Origin: Pseudonectria foliicola
Taxonomy: Eukaryota; Ascomycota; Sordariomycetes; Hypocreales; Nectriaceae
Assembly (NCBI GenBank): GCA_003693505.1
Contig: QUZD01000057.1
Location: 217,034-281,033, forward strand
Direction of reading: 5' to 3'
DNA length: 64,000 nt
The notes beneath the pieces were generated by a model. The model was given only the letters and a program-made list of their open reading frames with translations, did not search any database and was not told where the DNA came from. This document shows, piece after piece, positions 12,315-22,097 of the stretch. The position numbers and the translations under genes are program-made. How positions within the stretch are numbered: position 1 is the stretch's first letter; each line of letters starts with the position of its first letter.

Positions 12315-13694
12315 TCACTCAGCATGAGCTTTCTCAAACACAACGGGGGCTTCTATACCCCCGTCGCCAACAATAATACCTAGAATCCAACAGTTGACGA
12401 GGAAGAACCCTAAAGATGCCAGCCACAGCCCAGGGAAGAAGGTGCTCGCGCCTATGAACTCCAGCTGGTAACCCTGATGTAGCCAAGCGGCCTGAGAGAC
12501 GATCCAAAGCAGCAGGGCGCTGATGCCAAGTTTGGGATTGCGTAGGAGGGAGGAGTTTGGAAGGTAGAGCGGCAAGAAGACCATGTACCAGAGAAAGTAC
12601 TGCGATGGTTGGTTATCATACTGTCGGTAGCGGGAAGTACCGGCGTGACTATCGCAACATACCTGAGAAGTGCAGACCTTGTTGAAAGTGACAAAGGCGA
12701 AAGTCTGGGCCATCATGGACGTGGCAAGGTTCTTTTTGGCAACGACATAGGGGATCAGGACGCAAGAGAGCAGTAGCTGGGGCAGGAATGCAAGGGACTC
12801 GGCATGCAGAGGGGAAGCAGAGGGCCTGGCAGAAGTGAGGTAGAGGAGCGTGTTGTAAGGGGAGAAGTTGTGACGGTGGTCGATGCGAGTGACATGATGA
12901 AAGTAAGTGTGGACGAGGAACGGCTCTCCGTATCTGGTCGTAGCGTTAGATCTGGGATGGATTGCTAGATTTTGAGGTTTGTTGACTTACATGGAGTACA
13001 TGAGAAGGTTGAGGGCCATGAATGTCGCAAGACTGATTACGGCAAACTTGATTCGTTCGAAAGAGCAGAATTGCACTAGAACTTCGGGCAAAGAGCGGCC
13101 TCGATTCTGTGGCTTTCCCTTTAGACGCTCATCGTCCATCCACCAAACAATGGCGGGAGCGTAGATGAAGGGATAGATCTTGAAGTGGACGGACAGCCCA
13201 AGTACAACAGCCGCCAGAGTAAGCCTCCGGCGCTCCACAGCCCAGAGCAGGAACATGGTCAGAACGCCGAGAAGACCTTCCGAGCTGCCACGGGTGCTAA
13301 TGGTAGCCACCATCGGGTTCCAAAGCCACAGCGCGGCGAAGCCGCCGGCCGTCTCGGGAGACAGGGCCGGCCGGCGGCGGCCGAGGATACGCAGCATGAG
13401 CCATCCGGCGAGCAGGTCGGCAGCGGCGAAGACGAGCTTTCCAAAGGCCGGAAAGCGGGCGACGGGAAGAATGAGCCAGGCGAGCAGAGGCGTGTAGCGG
13501 TAGGTGTCGCGGTCGTAAGGGCTGGCGCCGTCGCGGACGAAGCGGACGGCGTCGGAGAAGACGGCGTAGTCAATGTCGGTGTACTTGAGGGCCGAGTGGG
13601 CATCTTGGTAGAGCCCGTATAGGAGGAGAGCAAGCCGCAGCAGGAGGGCGATTGCGAAGAGAGGGACGGGGCGGAGGAGAGAAGTGAGAGCCAT
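12315..13694 (-). CDS. GPI14: GPI mannosyltransferase 1 (PIG-M type)
   Basis: This enzyme adds the first alpha-1,4-linked mannose from dolichol-phosphate-mannose to the GPI-anchor precursor on the lumenal side of the ER. Minus-strand exons are 13694-12991, 12933-12663 and 12599-12315, with introns of 57 and 63 bp, giving 419 residues, the usual PIG-M length. The first lumenal loop carries the DXD motif (KYTDIDYAVF), followed by the family blocks SPYDRDTYRYTPLLAW and TRIDHRHNFSPYNTLLYL. Many hydrophobic segments fit a multi-pass GT50 protein. The ATG at 13694 is the first in frame; the frame extends upstream without an ATG. It is divergent from the TRAX-like gene with 420 bp between the starts. 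GPI synthesis is essential for fungal wall proteins. Confidence 0.95.
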
Positions 13695-14114
13695 GGCTGC
13701 GGGTTTGCTGCTTGGTTGGGACTTGAGGTTGATGAGGACACGATTGAGATGAGGCAGATGAAGAGACCTAGCGCTTTGGGGGTGGCAGATGGACCATCGT
13801 TTTCTCTCGTCCAATACTAACAAGGAGTGTACAACAAGCTGTGGGCTTTTTCTTTCAAGAGATCACCTCTCCTTGCGCCGGTTGATAAGATGCCTCCCTC
13901 GAGGAATGAGATGTCGTCCCAAGTCTCGATAGGAGGCGCTCTCTCTCGTGTTGCAGCTAAGCAGACGAATTCCTACCTTATCCACCCCACCCCCAGCCAC
14001 AATCCCTGCCACAAATCTGGCCCGCTCAACTTCAACATCATCATTACTCGTCGGCTTTTTTTCCGCCGCTGTAACCCACCGCCAACTTGTATTATCAAAA
14101 CAGAGGTAGACGCA
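13695..14114. promoter_or_regulatory. Shared bidirectional promoter region, GPI14 / TRAX
   Basis: These 420 bp separate two divergent start codons, so they must carry the promoters or leaders of both genes. I see no clear TATA box or repeat. Confidence 0.5.
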
Positions 14115-15037
14115 ATGACGGGCGGACTTAAGAGAGACCACAACGGCAATGTGCGCGCCAAGGATGCCCCGGCCAAGCCGGCGGCGCCCCGGGGCAGGTT
14201 CCATGATATGTTTGAAGGGTTCCGCGATGAGCTGGACCAGCATCATGATCGCCGAGAGAGGCTCGTCAAGGCATCGCGAGATGTGACGGGACAGAGTAAG
14301 AAGATGTGAGTTTGCTGCGCGATGGAACAGATGGGTTGGTGCGGCATGATTGCTAATGTTCATCATCTTGCAGCATCTTCGCGTTGCAAAGGTAAGCAAT
14401 CGGTGGTTTTGACATGCCATATATGTATGCAGGTAAGTATCCTCATTGCTCACACGCTTGCAGAGTCAAACATCTCAACAAAGATTTCCCGCCTCACATC
14501 CAACAAGACTTGGACACGCGTCTGGCCGAAATCACCACGATGCTTACCTCCATCACCCCGGACCTGCAGTCCATAAACCGCTACCGCTACACCTCCCCTC
14601 TGCGCTGCCTGGAGGAGCTCGTCGAGGCTTTGTCCTTTGCGCACTACTTGCGTCACCAGACGCTCATCACTCCGGAGGAGGCTGAGGCGGCCCTGCCGGA
14701 CGGCATGACGCTGACGCCGCACGACTACATGTACGGCGTGTTTGACCTCTTTGGCGAGCTGATGCGCTTCGCGACCGTGACCACGGCGCAGACGGGCGAG
14801 CTGGTCGGGCAGAAGGACAGGAAGATTCTCGGGGACATGCAGGAGCTTGACTGCGCATTTGAGATGCTGCCGGAGATCCCGACAAAGGACTTCCGGGGCA
14901 AGATGCAGGTCATGAGGCAGAGCGTGAAGAAGGTTGAGAAGCTGGGCTACGGTCTCGTGGTGAGGGGCAGTGAGCGTCCCAAGGGTTGGATACCTGACAT
15001 GAAGGACGAGGCCCCCGAGCCCGCTTCGCCGGTTTGA
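14115..15037 (+). CDS. Translin family protein (translin-associated factor X-like)
   Basis: Translin and TRAX form ring-shaped assemblies that bind single-stranded nucleic acid; in animals the complex (C3PO) is an RNA nuclease. Exons are 14115-14305, 14374-14391 and 14464-15037, giving 260 residues. Exon 2 is an 18-nt microexon that bridges SKKI to ALQRVKHL in frame; introns are 68 and 72 bp. The all-helical translin signature is clear: FHDMFEGFRDELDQHHDRRERLVKASRDVT, seen across residues about 30-60, then YTSPLRCLEELVEALSFAHYL and the conserved DYMYGVFDLFGELMRFA block. Length fits TRAX better than translin. The acidic residues that make human TRAX catalytic lie in the GVFDLFGELMRF and ELDCAFEML helices, where several are present, but I cannot confirm nuclease activity. 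Confidence 0.9.
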
Positions 15038-15501
15038 GCTCGACCCAGTTTCATCGCTGACTGCTTCGCTTCTTGCTTCCCTGCCTTTTGGTCATGGTTT
15101 CGCTTCCCTGCGCAGGACTAGTTTGTGCCATAGAAGATTCGTGTATTCGGGTTGCTGTGGACGGACCCCTAGGTATGTATCTATGCCTGCATACACTTGC
15201 AGATGGCGACGGCGCCGGCTCGATCTTTGTCTGATCTCAGTACCGAGGAGGATTGTTCCAGGGATACTCAATATGTTCCCCGGCGAAAGATAGTTTGTCA
15301 AGCCTATAATCACGCTTCACAAAGAAGACTTGGAGATACTATTCGCGTCGCGAAAGAATGTCCTGGGGCGACAATGACTAGCAACGAGATGAAGTCTTTT
15401 GGATCCTTGACTTCTATTAAAGCTCCCAATTGTCCAATTCCTGAGCGATCGTAATTCCCTAGTTCTAGCTGTCACCACAAGCTGTCAACAACTACCTCAT
15501 C
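15038..15501. other. Intergenic, TRAX to hypothetical gene
   Basis: About 0.46 kb holding the 3' end of the TRAX-like gene and the promoter of the next gene. No further feature is seen. Confidence 0.5.
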
Positions 15502-16668
15502 ATGGCGTACCGAAACAACAACCAGGTCGGAGGGGGCCCTGTAGACAAACTCATCGAAACCCTCCCTCAGTTCCACGAAGGCATCAAAACGATCAAAGGA
15601 CAGCTGGACAACATTTGTCTCGTCTTACGAGACCTCGTGGCGTTGCAGAGCTCCGATCAAGGGCAGCCCCCCTCTCACACTACCGACAAAGAAGTTCGCA
15701 GAGGACAAGGTTTCATCCATAAACGCGACCCTCTGAGCGAGAAGGGGACAGAGGAGCTCCAGGAGCGTATGAAGGGATTGGAGCGCAACATGAAGAACTT
15801 TGGGCGATTCTACGACAACATCAACGGCCTCTGGGAGCGGGCCTCCCGGGAAGAACGCAGATCGGCTGTACGATACACCTCTGGAGCCGACAACGCACCT
15901 GAAGTGTCCGAATTGACTCACCGCTCGAATGGATTGACACCAGTGGAGTTTGAAAAGCGTATGGGGCGGGTTCTCCTCTTTGAAGGAATCCAAATGTTGA
16001 CGCGAGACCTTGCCTGGTGTCGAGTATTTCGAGATTATGAGCCCGAACAAGACTTTGTTCACATGTTCAGGAGTGTAGCATCCCAAGAGATTGTCCAGAG
16101 AGTAATGGGAAACAGGAGGGCGTTTGGGAGATTCGACAGCAAGCCCAACCTGGCAATACGATGGACAATCATGTCAAACATATGGGATGTGCTACATAGG
16201 CTTCTACGTACGCCCGAGGCCCCTAGAGAGAACAGGAGGGAAATCATCAGCGAAACAGCGTGGGAGATTGAAGAGAGACTGAGGAGAGTACAGAACTCTT
16301 ACTCCAGCATCACCGACGAGTATGCGTGGCAGCTACGGCGGCTCGTAGCTGCTGTGGTGGACCTGCGAGCGATGACGCAGGGGAACGACAAGGTAGATTT
16401 CCACTTCTTCGATCCGCTGGCCCGAGACAGACCAGGGGACGATGATCCAGTCAAGCTCGGCGATCGTGTACGGGTGGTAGGCGCTCTTGGAGCTGACCAC
16501 GAGGATGCGGCTCGGGACAAGGTGGTAATGGTACCGTTTGGAGGACTGATTCGGATAGAGAAGAGAGGTGTAGGAGGCTGGGAGAGGAAGCGAGCAGTAT
16601 TCGAGGTGACAGCTTGGGCTGTCGTGTGTAGACCAGACAAGCAGGAAGTATATGAGCTGGATAGTTGA
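15502..16668 (+). CDS. Hypothetical intronless protein, 388 aa
   Basis: I do not recognise a family. One uninterrupted frame starts at an ATG at 15502 and ends at 16668. The sequence is charged and mostly helical in character: a segment near residues 85-115 is rich in Glu, Arg, Lys and Leu and could form a coiled coil, followed by a globular middle (ALLFEGIQ-like and NIWDVLHRLL-type helices) and a more beta-like end with a PFGGLIRIEKRGVGGW stretch. There is no signal peptide or membrane span. The even amino-acid composition, sustained frame and well-placed ATG argue for a real gene, probably lineage-restricted. It lies between a housekeeping gene and the pseudo-hydrolase gene, which gives no functional hint. 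Confidence 0.65.
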   Translation: MAYRNNNQVGGGPVDKLIETLPQFHEGIKTIKGQLDNICLVLRDLVALQSSDQGQPPSHTTDKEVRRGQGFIHKRDPLSEKGTEELQERMKGLERNMKNFGRFYDNINGLWERASREERRSAVRYTSGADNAPEVSELTHRSNGLTPVEFEKRMGRVLLFEGIQMLTRDLAWCRVFRDYEPEQDFVHMFRSVASQEIVQRVMGNRRAFGRFDSKPNLAIRWTIMSNIWDVLHRLLRTPEAPRENRREIISETAWEIEERLRRVQNSYSSITDEYAWQLRRLVAAVVDLRAMTQGNDKVDFHFFDPLARDRPGDDDPVKLGDRVRVVGALGADHEDAARDKVVMVPFGGLIRIEKRGVGGWERKRAVFEVTAWAVVCRPDKQEVYELDS

Positions 16669-17691
16669 GAAGAATCGTTGGAGTGTTCGACCAAAGGGAT
16701 GCGAGCTGGTGATGGAGAGAGCTGGGGAGGCAAAGTGACACCAATGGAGACCGATGGTCTTGTTTAGCTTGATGTACTATATTGATAACTAGCAATCAAA
16801 AGCAATGAAAAAGGGAACAATTGTCTAACTAGAGCAAGATGGACCCCCGACCTTTGCTGACCATGTATCCACCTACTTGACTGGTGTAGTATCATACCCT
16901 ACTCACTTGTGCAGCTCGTGACCCTACCACTCTGACAATATCGTCACATTGGGAATTGAAAAGATCGTCCGTGACTTCATCGTTGACCTGGATACCCCAT
17001 CGTCCGTGTAAGTGGAGGCGTCGTAGCCCCCTCTTCCGGTCTGCCCAACTTAATGTAACATCTTTTGCCAGACTGAAACAAAGAGCCCTCGCAAGCTCCC
17101 ACTGTTCAATAAAAGCGTGATTCACATGGTGGCGATTTAGACTGTCAACGTACGCTTTATTTCCTCATGAGGAAACTGCCTGGCTTGATTCGTAGATGCA
17201 CAAGGTGCCTTAGTCGGGTATCCATACGACTCTTTGTTTCTATGCCCTTCCCTTCTATCCACAAACAACAGGCAGACGGGCAATATCGTGACGCTTCGTT
17301 GTACTAATCATTGGAAGAGGCCTCTCCTCATCATTGCATACTTTCCTTCCATCTTTTTGCTTCTCTACGCTTTTGGGTGCCCAACCTCGCCTACCTCAAA
17401 TTCCTCTTAGATCTTGTTCCTCCCCCTGACTCGAGATCCATCCTCACAGGGTCGTCAGTCCCTAATCAAATCTTCAACAAACTCTCCAAGAGATCCCATG
17501 ACACATACAATGCAATCAAAAGACTTCTGAAGGCAGGGAACGGCGTCGTGTAGGTTTTGCTACTCAGTTGCGTCTTCTGCTGAAAATCCTTTCGAGCTCT
17601 CAGCACACAGCGCTTCAAGAACATCACCAAACACTCCTTTAACATTCCACAAAGACCAGCAAAGCTCGCTCTGACGATTATATTAGCAATC
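16669..17691. other. Intergenic upstream of the hydrolase-fold gene
   Basis: About 1 kb without a convincing gene. A 77-codon minus frame near 16892 lacks an ATG. The last few hundred bases are CT-rich and probably serve as promoter and leader for the gene at 17692. Confidence 0.5.
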
Positions 17692-20291
17692 ATGGACCTG
17701 GGTCCATCTGGTAAACACAAAAAAGGAGGTGCCTCCGTTCGTCGCGCCTCCCCGTCGCGCGATGAACAAGTTCCAACTGCTCGCAACGACCCAAGCTTCA
17801 ACCCCCAGGGAAACAGAACCAACGGTTCGAAGCAAGCACCAAAGGAGACTCCATCTTCTCGTCAAGCCTTTTTTGTCAATTCTGATTGGCGATGGGGTTC
17901 GACTTTGGCAAATGCAACTACCATCATCGGTCAGATGTACGTGGAGCGTCTGGAGCCGCTGAAGAAACTCCAGCCTTATCCTATCGTACTAATCCATGGC
18001 GATTTCCATACCGGACAGGTACGCAAGTTCCTTTTCACCCTTCTCCATGAAATGTATTAATCAGTCCGCCAGATCTGGTTGACCAAACCCGACGGCAATC
18101 CAGGTTGGGCGTCGTACTTCCTCAGCAAGGGCTACGTGGTTTACTTGGTAGACCTTCCACCATGCGGAAGGTCCAACTCCTTGACTGGTGCTCACTTTAT
18201 GCAGCGAGACCTTGGCCGTACATCGCACTCCCTGTCGGCTCCTTTTGTCGAGAGAGAGCTCACTGCTCCAGGCAAGCCAGCTTCTGGTCAGACCTCCACG
18301 ACACTCAGCCATCCCAAGGCGAACTTACACGACAAGTGGCCAGGGGTAAGTCAGACTGCCTCTTCACTACCGAGAGAATGTTGTTGACATGATGCTAGAC
18401 CGGACAGCGGGGTGACCCAATCTTCACCAACTATTGTGCTTCGCTGGCTACGCTCCATCTCAACAAAGTTGAACGCCAAAGCATGGCACAAATTGCCCTC
18501 AGATCGCTCCTCAAAGAGACTGGCAAAGCTGTACTTGTAGGCGAAGGCACTGGAGGCAACATGGCATGGCTTGCTACTGATGTCGAGCCTGACATGGTTG
18601 TCGCAGTGGTAGCCGTCGAGCCCGCGGGGCCTCCTTTTGGAACAGCCATGTCGAGAAAGACTAGCCCCCGTGTCTACAGCCAATTCATTGAGAGGGATGA
18701 GACTGTACGCCTGTATGGCTTGACTGACATCCCGTTGACTTATGACCCGCCTCTGGCGTCCCCTGAGAACATGGACCCGGTGCAAAAGACGCCTTTGGAC
18801 ATTGATCAGACCATGCGGCCCGACGGTCTCGGGACCTGCTTCATGCAACGATGTCCCGACCATGACGATATACAAAACATCCTGAATGGCGTACTACCGC
18901 AGAACAATGGAAAGTCTGGTCTGTGCCGGCAACTGATCCATCTCAAGAAGGTCCCTCAGGCTGTGGTGACGGCACATACTAGCTCGCACGACATGTACGA
19001 CTGGGCTACCGTCGCTTTCATGGAGCAGGCCGGCGTTGAAGTCGATTGGATCCGACTAGAAGACCTGAAAATTTGCGGCAACGCACATCTCATGTTTCTC
19101 GAAATCAACAGCGACGAGATTGCCGGCGAAATTGAGCGCTGGATTCGAGTCAAGGCTACTCGAGGCCTGAGCCCTGCAGCTACAGCAACCTGGCCTGGCC
19201 TCAGAGAGGGAGACATGTCGTGCGGAACGGCAACTCAGGGTAGCCACCACGAGTCTACGGTCCAGAATGGCCAGGTAGCTGCTCTCAACGGCAGAGCTGC
19301 CCATCCGTCAAACACCCCCGGGGCTCAATCCAAGACGAAAAGACGGCGATCGTCATCAGACAAGACGGTCTCGGTACATGAGCCTGAGAGAAATACTGCT
19401 AAGACCTTTGTTCCTCCCAAAAGACGATGCCGAGTTAACGCTCATGGGTATTGCCTGGATCATCATCATCAGCAAGCCCGACCATGCTTAGCTCCAGCTC
19501 TGCATTTGCAGCAATACCAGCGGCACTGGGCGCCGCAGAACGGCATCGGCCAAGGACAGGGGCATGGCAACTTTCAGGCTCCCCATGCGATGCCCCCAAT
19601 GAGACTGGATGCCCACAAAGCTCCCTACGATCTAATGGGCTACTTGGACTTCTGCGGAGTCCCCGCCGCCCCAGTCGCTCCAACTGCTCCAATGCATCCT
19701 GACAGCATGGCGCAGAACCAGGAGGGACAAGCTTCGAATCGTTCTAGGGAGTTCATGGGGCCGCCCCAGCAAGTGTTTGATCAGAATGTGACTATACAGG
19801 GTGGAATGCCAGCTGGGTTTTACGATCCTGGATCTGGCTCCACGAGTCAGCCAGAGTTTCATCACTTCAACCCTCCCCAGATGGGAAACGGATGGGCACT
19901 CACCCAAGAATTCCCAGCCTTTACCGATCGAATCTTGGCGACTTCAAACCAGCCAAGTCGAGGAGCGAGTATGGACTTTCAGCCACAGCGCGGACTGCAA
20001 CAACAGTTACAGCATGTTACTTTGACACCAGGGACCATGCCGAGCCAGATGTGCACACCAACGGGCCAGAGGAACACGTCCCAGGTGTACGACGACCCGT
20101 TCTACACCCCTACGCCCCAGTCCGGGTTCTCGATGCATACAGCTCCCGGGAGCAGGTTTGAAGAGTGTTCCACCACGACCCCTCCCACCCCTTCTCCTGC
20201 GCCGAAGGGAACAAACCAGCAGACCAGCCGGCAAATGCCCACAGAGGAGGCCGCTGACTCTGCTAAAGACTCTGCTACCCCTGCGACCTGA
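17692..20291 (+). CDS. Alpha/beta-hydrolase-fold protein with missing nucleophile and long disordered tail
   Basis: Exons are 17692-18018, 18073-18345 and 18399-20291 (introns 54 and 53 bp), giving 830 residues. Residues about 75-450 form an alpha/beta-hydrolase domain resembling the bacterial esterase-713 and fungal lipase-like group: oxyanion block IHGDFHTGQIW, then DLPPCGRS, the IPLTYDPP loop and the terminal GNAHLMFLE histidine. At the nucleophile elbow the expected G-x-S-x-G reads G-E-G-T-G, with Gly250 (codon at 18546) in place of serine, so classical esterase activity is unlikely. From about residue 460 the chain is low-complexity and rich in Pro, Gln, His and Met, with two basic clusters (KTKRRRSSSDK, PPKRRCR) that could be nuclear localisation signals. 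No signal peptide is seen. I infer a non-catalytic binding or regulatory role; the fusion itself is directly visible. Confidence 0.8.
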
Positions 20292-20836
20292 ACCTCTCTA
20301 GGATCAGCATTTAATTGAGGCAGAGGTTCTGAAACGTTTGAGATGATTTTGAATGGAGTTTTGGTATTTGATTTGGTAAAACTCAGAGATTGGTCTTGAC
20401 ATGATTGGTTTCTGGGGATGAGAACAATGACGGGGAAGCTTTCCCATCAGCCGTTGAGAAGCAACGAAGAAAAAGACTGGCCGAGGAAGCAATGGGATCA
20501 CAGGCGCCAGATACATAAGAGACCAATAAGGTGTTTCAGCGCCTGCAGTTAAATGTTTAGTAGACTAGGAAGTGCTTTATAAGGGATACATGTCAACTTG
20601 ATCTCGCCATTTGTGAAGTCGAAGTACTGGTATGTGTAGTAGGTAAGGTAAATGCGCAGCTGCTATTGGTCACATTGGTGGCAACGGCCCACATATTGCC
20701 ATTACACGCCTTCCAGCGTCGAACATCTTCCCCATATCATTTCCCATTTTACGTCTTTCCACAGCTGGACTACTATCATTTGCTCAACACTATTCCCTCA
20801 ACTCCTTCTTCGCCTCCAGTAACTGTCAAGAAAAGC
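20292..20836. other. Intergenic, hydrolase-fold gene to Ada-like gene
   Basis: About 0.55 kb holding a 3' flank and the promoter of the next gene. The reading frame of the next gene is open back to about 20666 but has no ATG there. Confidence 0.5.
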
Positions 20837-21508
20837 ATGGCTTTGACCATTGAGCATCAACTCCCTCTGGTGTGCCTCTTCCAAGACGACGAATCCCGGT
20901 GGCAAGCCGTCGCCTCCCGCAACGCCAACGCCGACGGCTTCTTCGTCTACGGCGTCCGCACGACAAAGATCTTCTGCCGCCCCATTTGCAAGGCGAGACT
21001 GGCCCGCCGAGCAAACGTCTCCTTTCACGCCAGTCACGCAGCCGCACAGGCCGCCGGCTTCCGGGCGTGCAAGCGGTGCAAGCCCGAGCAGGCCGGCTTC
21101 ATGCCCGAGGAGGCGGCCGTCGGCAAGATCCGCGGCTTCGTGCGCGACTGCAGCCGCCGGCGTGGCGACACGACGCGCACGAGCATGAGCTTGGCCGACA
21201 TGGCCCGCCAGACGGGGCTGTCCAAGTGGCACTTTCATCGCGTCTTCAAGAGGTGCGTGGGTGTCACGCCCGTCGAGTTTGTGCGCCAACAGCGGCTACG
21301 AGACGACAATGAGCAGGATCTGAGCCGTGACGCCGACGACAGTTGGCTGCAGCTCATCGATACAGACGGCTTGTCCTGGCTGGACAGTCCGAGTCTTGAC
21401 GCGGCGCAGCTGAGCACCGAGGGCTCAACGACCACAGACGGATGCAGTCCCTGGACATTGGACGACTTGATTGCGTGGCCCCAAGAGTTTGGCTTGGAAG
21501 CTACTTGA
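20837..21508 (+). CDS. Ada-type zinc-binding / AraC-type HTH regulator
   Basis: This intronless gene encodes 223 residues. Residues about 12-85 match the metal-binding domain of bacterial Ada: four cysteines in the pattern C47-x3-C51-x26-C78-x2-C81 (FCRPICKAR and FRACKRCKP), which in Ada hold Zn and include the Cys that accepts a methyl group from DNA methylphosphotriesters. Residues about 115-155 form an AraC-type helix-turn-helix (MSLADMARQTGLSKWHFHRVFKR). The C-terminal O6-methylguanine methyltransferase domain of full Ada is absent; instead an acidic Trp-containing tail of about 70 residues follows and could act as an activation region. I infer a sensor of alkylation damage acting as a transcription factor. 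The ATG at 20837 is the first in frame. Bacterial-type architecture suggests old horizontal transfer. Confidence 0.85.
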   Translation: MALTIEHQLPLVCLFQDDESRWQAVASRNANADGFFVYGVRTTKIFCRPICKARLARRANVSFHASHAAAQAAGFRACKRCKPEQAGFMPEEAAVGKIRGFVRDCSRRRGDTTRTSMSLADMARQTGLSKWHFHRVFKRCVGVTPVEFVRQQRLRDDNEQDLSRDADDSWLQLIDTDGLSWLDSPSLDAAQLSTEGSTTTDGCSPWTLDDLIAWPQEFGLEAT

Positions 21509-22097
21509 AAGCCCCAGGTTCAGCTTTTTTCGGAAACAGGCTCATGGCAAACGGCTCGCAAGGGAGTCATCATTCCAAGGGTACCGTCACTCGCCTAGTA
21601 CTTTGTTGAGGATAATCTCTTCTGCCCCTCAGAAGCCAAGGGATTTGAAGTCTCATTGGTATGCTGATAAAAGGCATGCCCAACAGGCCAAACATCACAA
21701 GCGGTGCAACGTAGAAGTCTACCACCAACCGATTTTACAGGTGGCCCGCTGTATCATCTGCGACCTCAAACCAAGTAGATCGCATCGTGGCATCGAGCGT
21801 AGGTGTCTACAAGCTGATGAAGCAGAGGCGGGGGGCATGTGCGCAACCACGTCGCCTTCTCAAGGCTGTGACTCTTCAGCACCCACCCAGGCCTTCTTGG
21901 CCATTCAACAATGTTTACATCGCAATGATGTGTCATGTATATATGCTACCTCGCTACTTTTGGCTGCCTGCTGCTTCTCGCTCTTCCATCCGCTCCTGGT
22001 ATCATGCTGTTTGTGCATACATACAATGTTTATAGTACACTCGACAGTCCTAGGACTGCCATAGTCTTGTTGGGAGCGAGGGGGCTTCCATAACCTC
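21509..22097. other. Convergent intergenic region, Ada-like to ZZ/EF-hand gene
   Basis: About 0.6 kb between two stop codons. A 197-codon plus frame overlaps the end of the Ada-like gene but shows no protein-like features. Confidence 0.5.

Noticed and set aside
16892..17127. 77-codon minus-strand frame with protein-like composition
   Set aside because: Its first codon is GTG, and the nearest upstream ATG runs straight into TGA.
21471..22064. 197-codon plus-strand frame overlapping the end of the Ada-like gene
   Set aside because: It lacks an independent promoter context and family-like sequence, and the composition looks non-coding.
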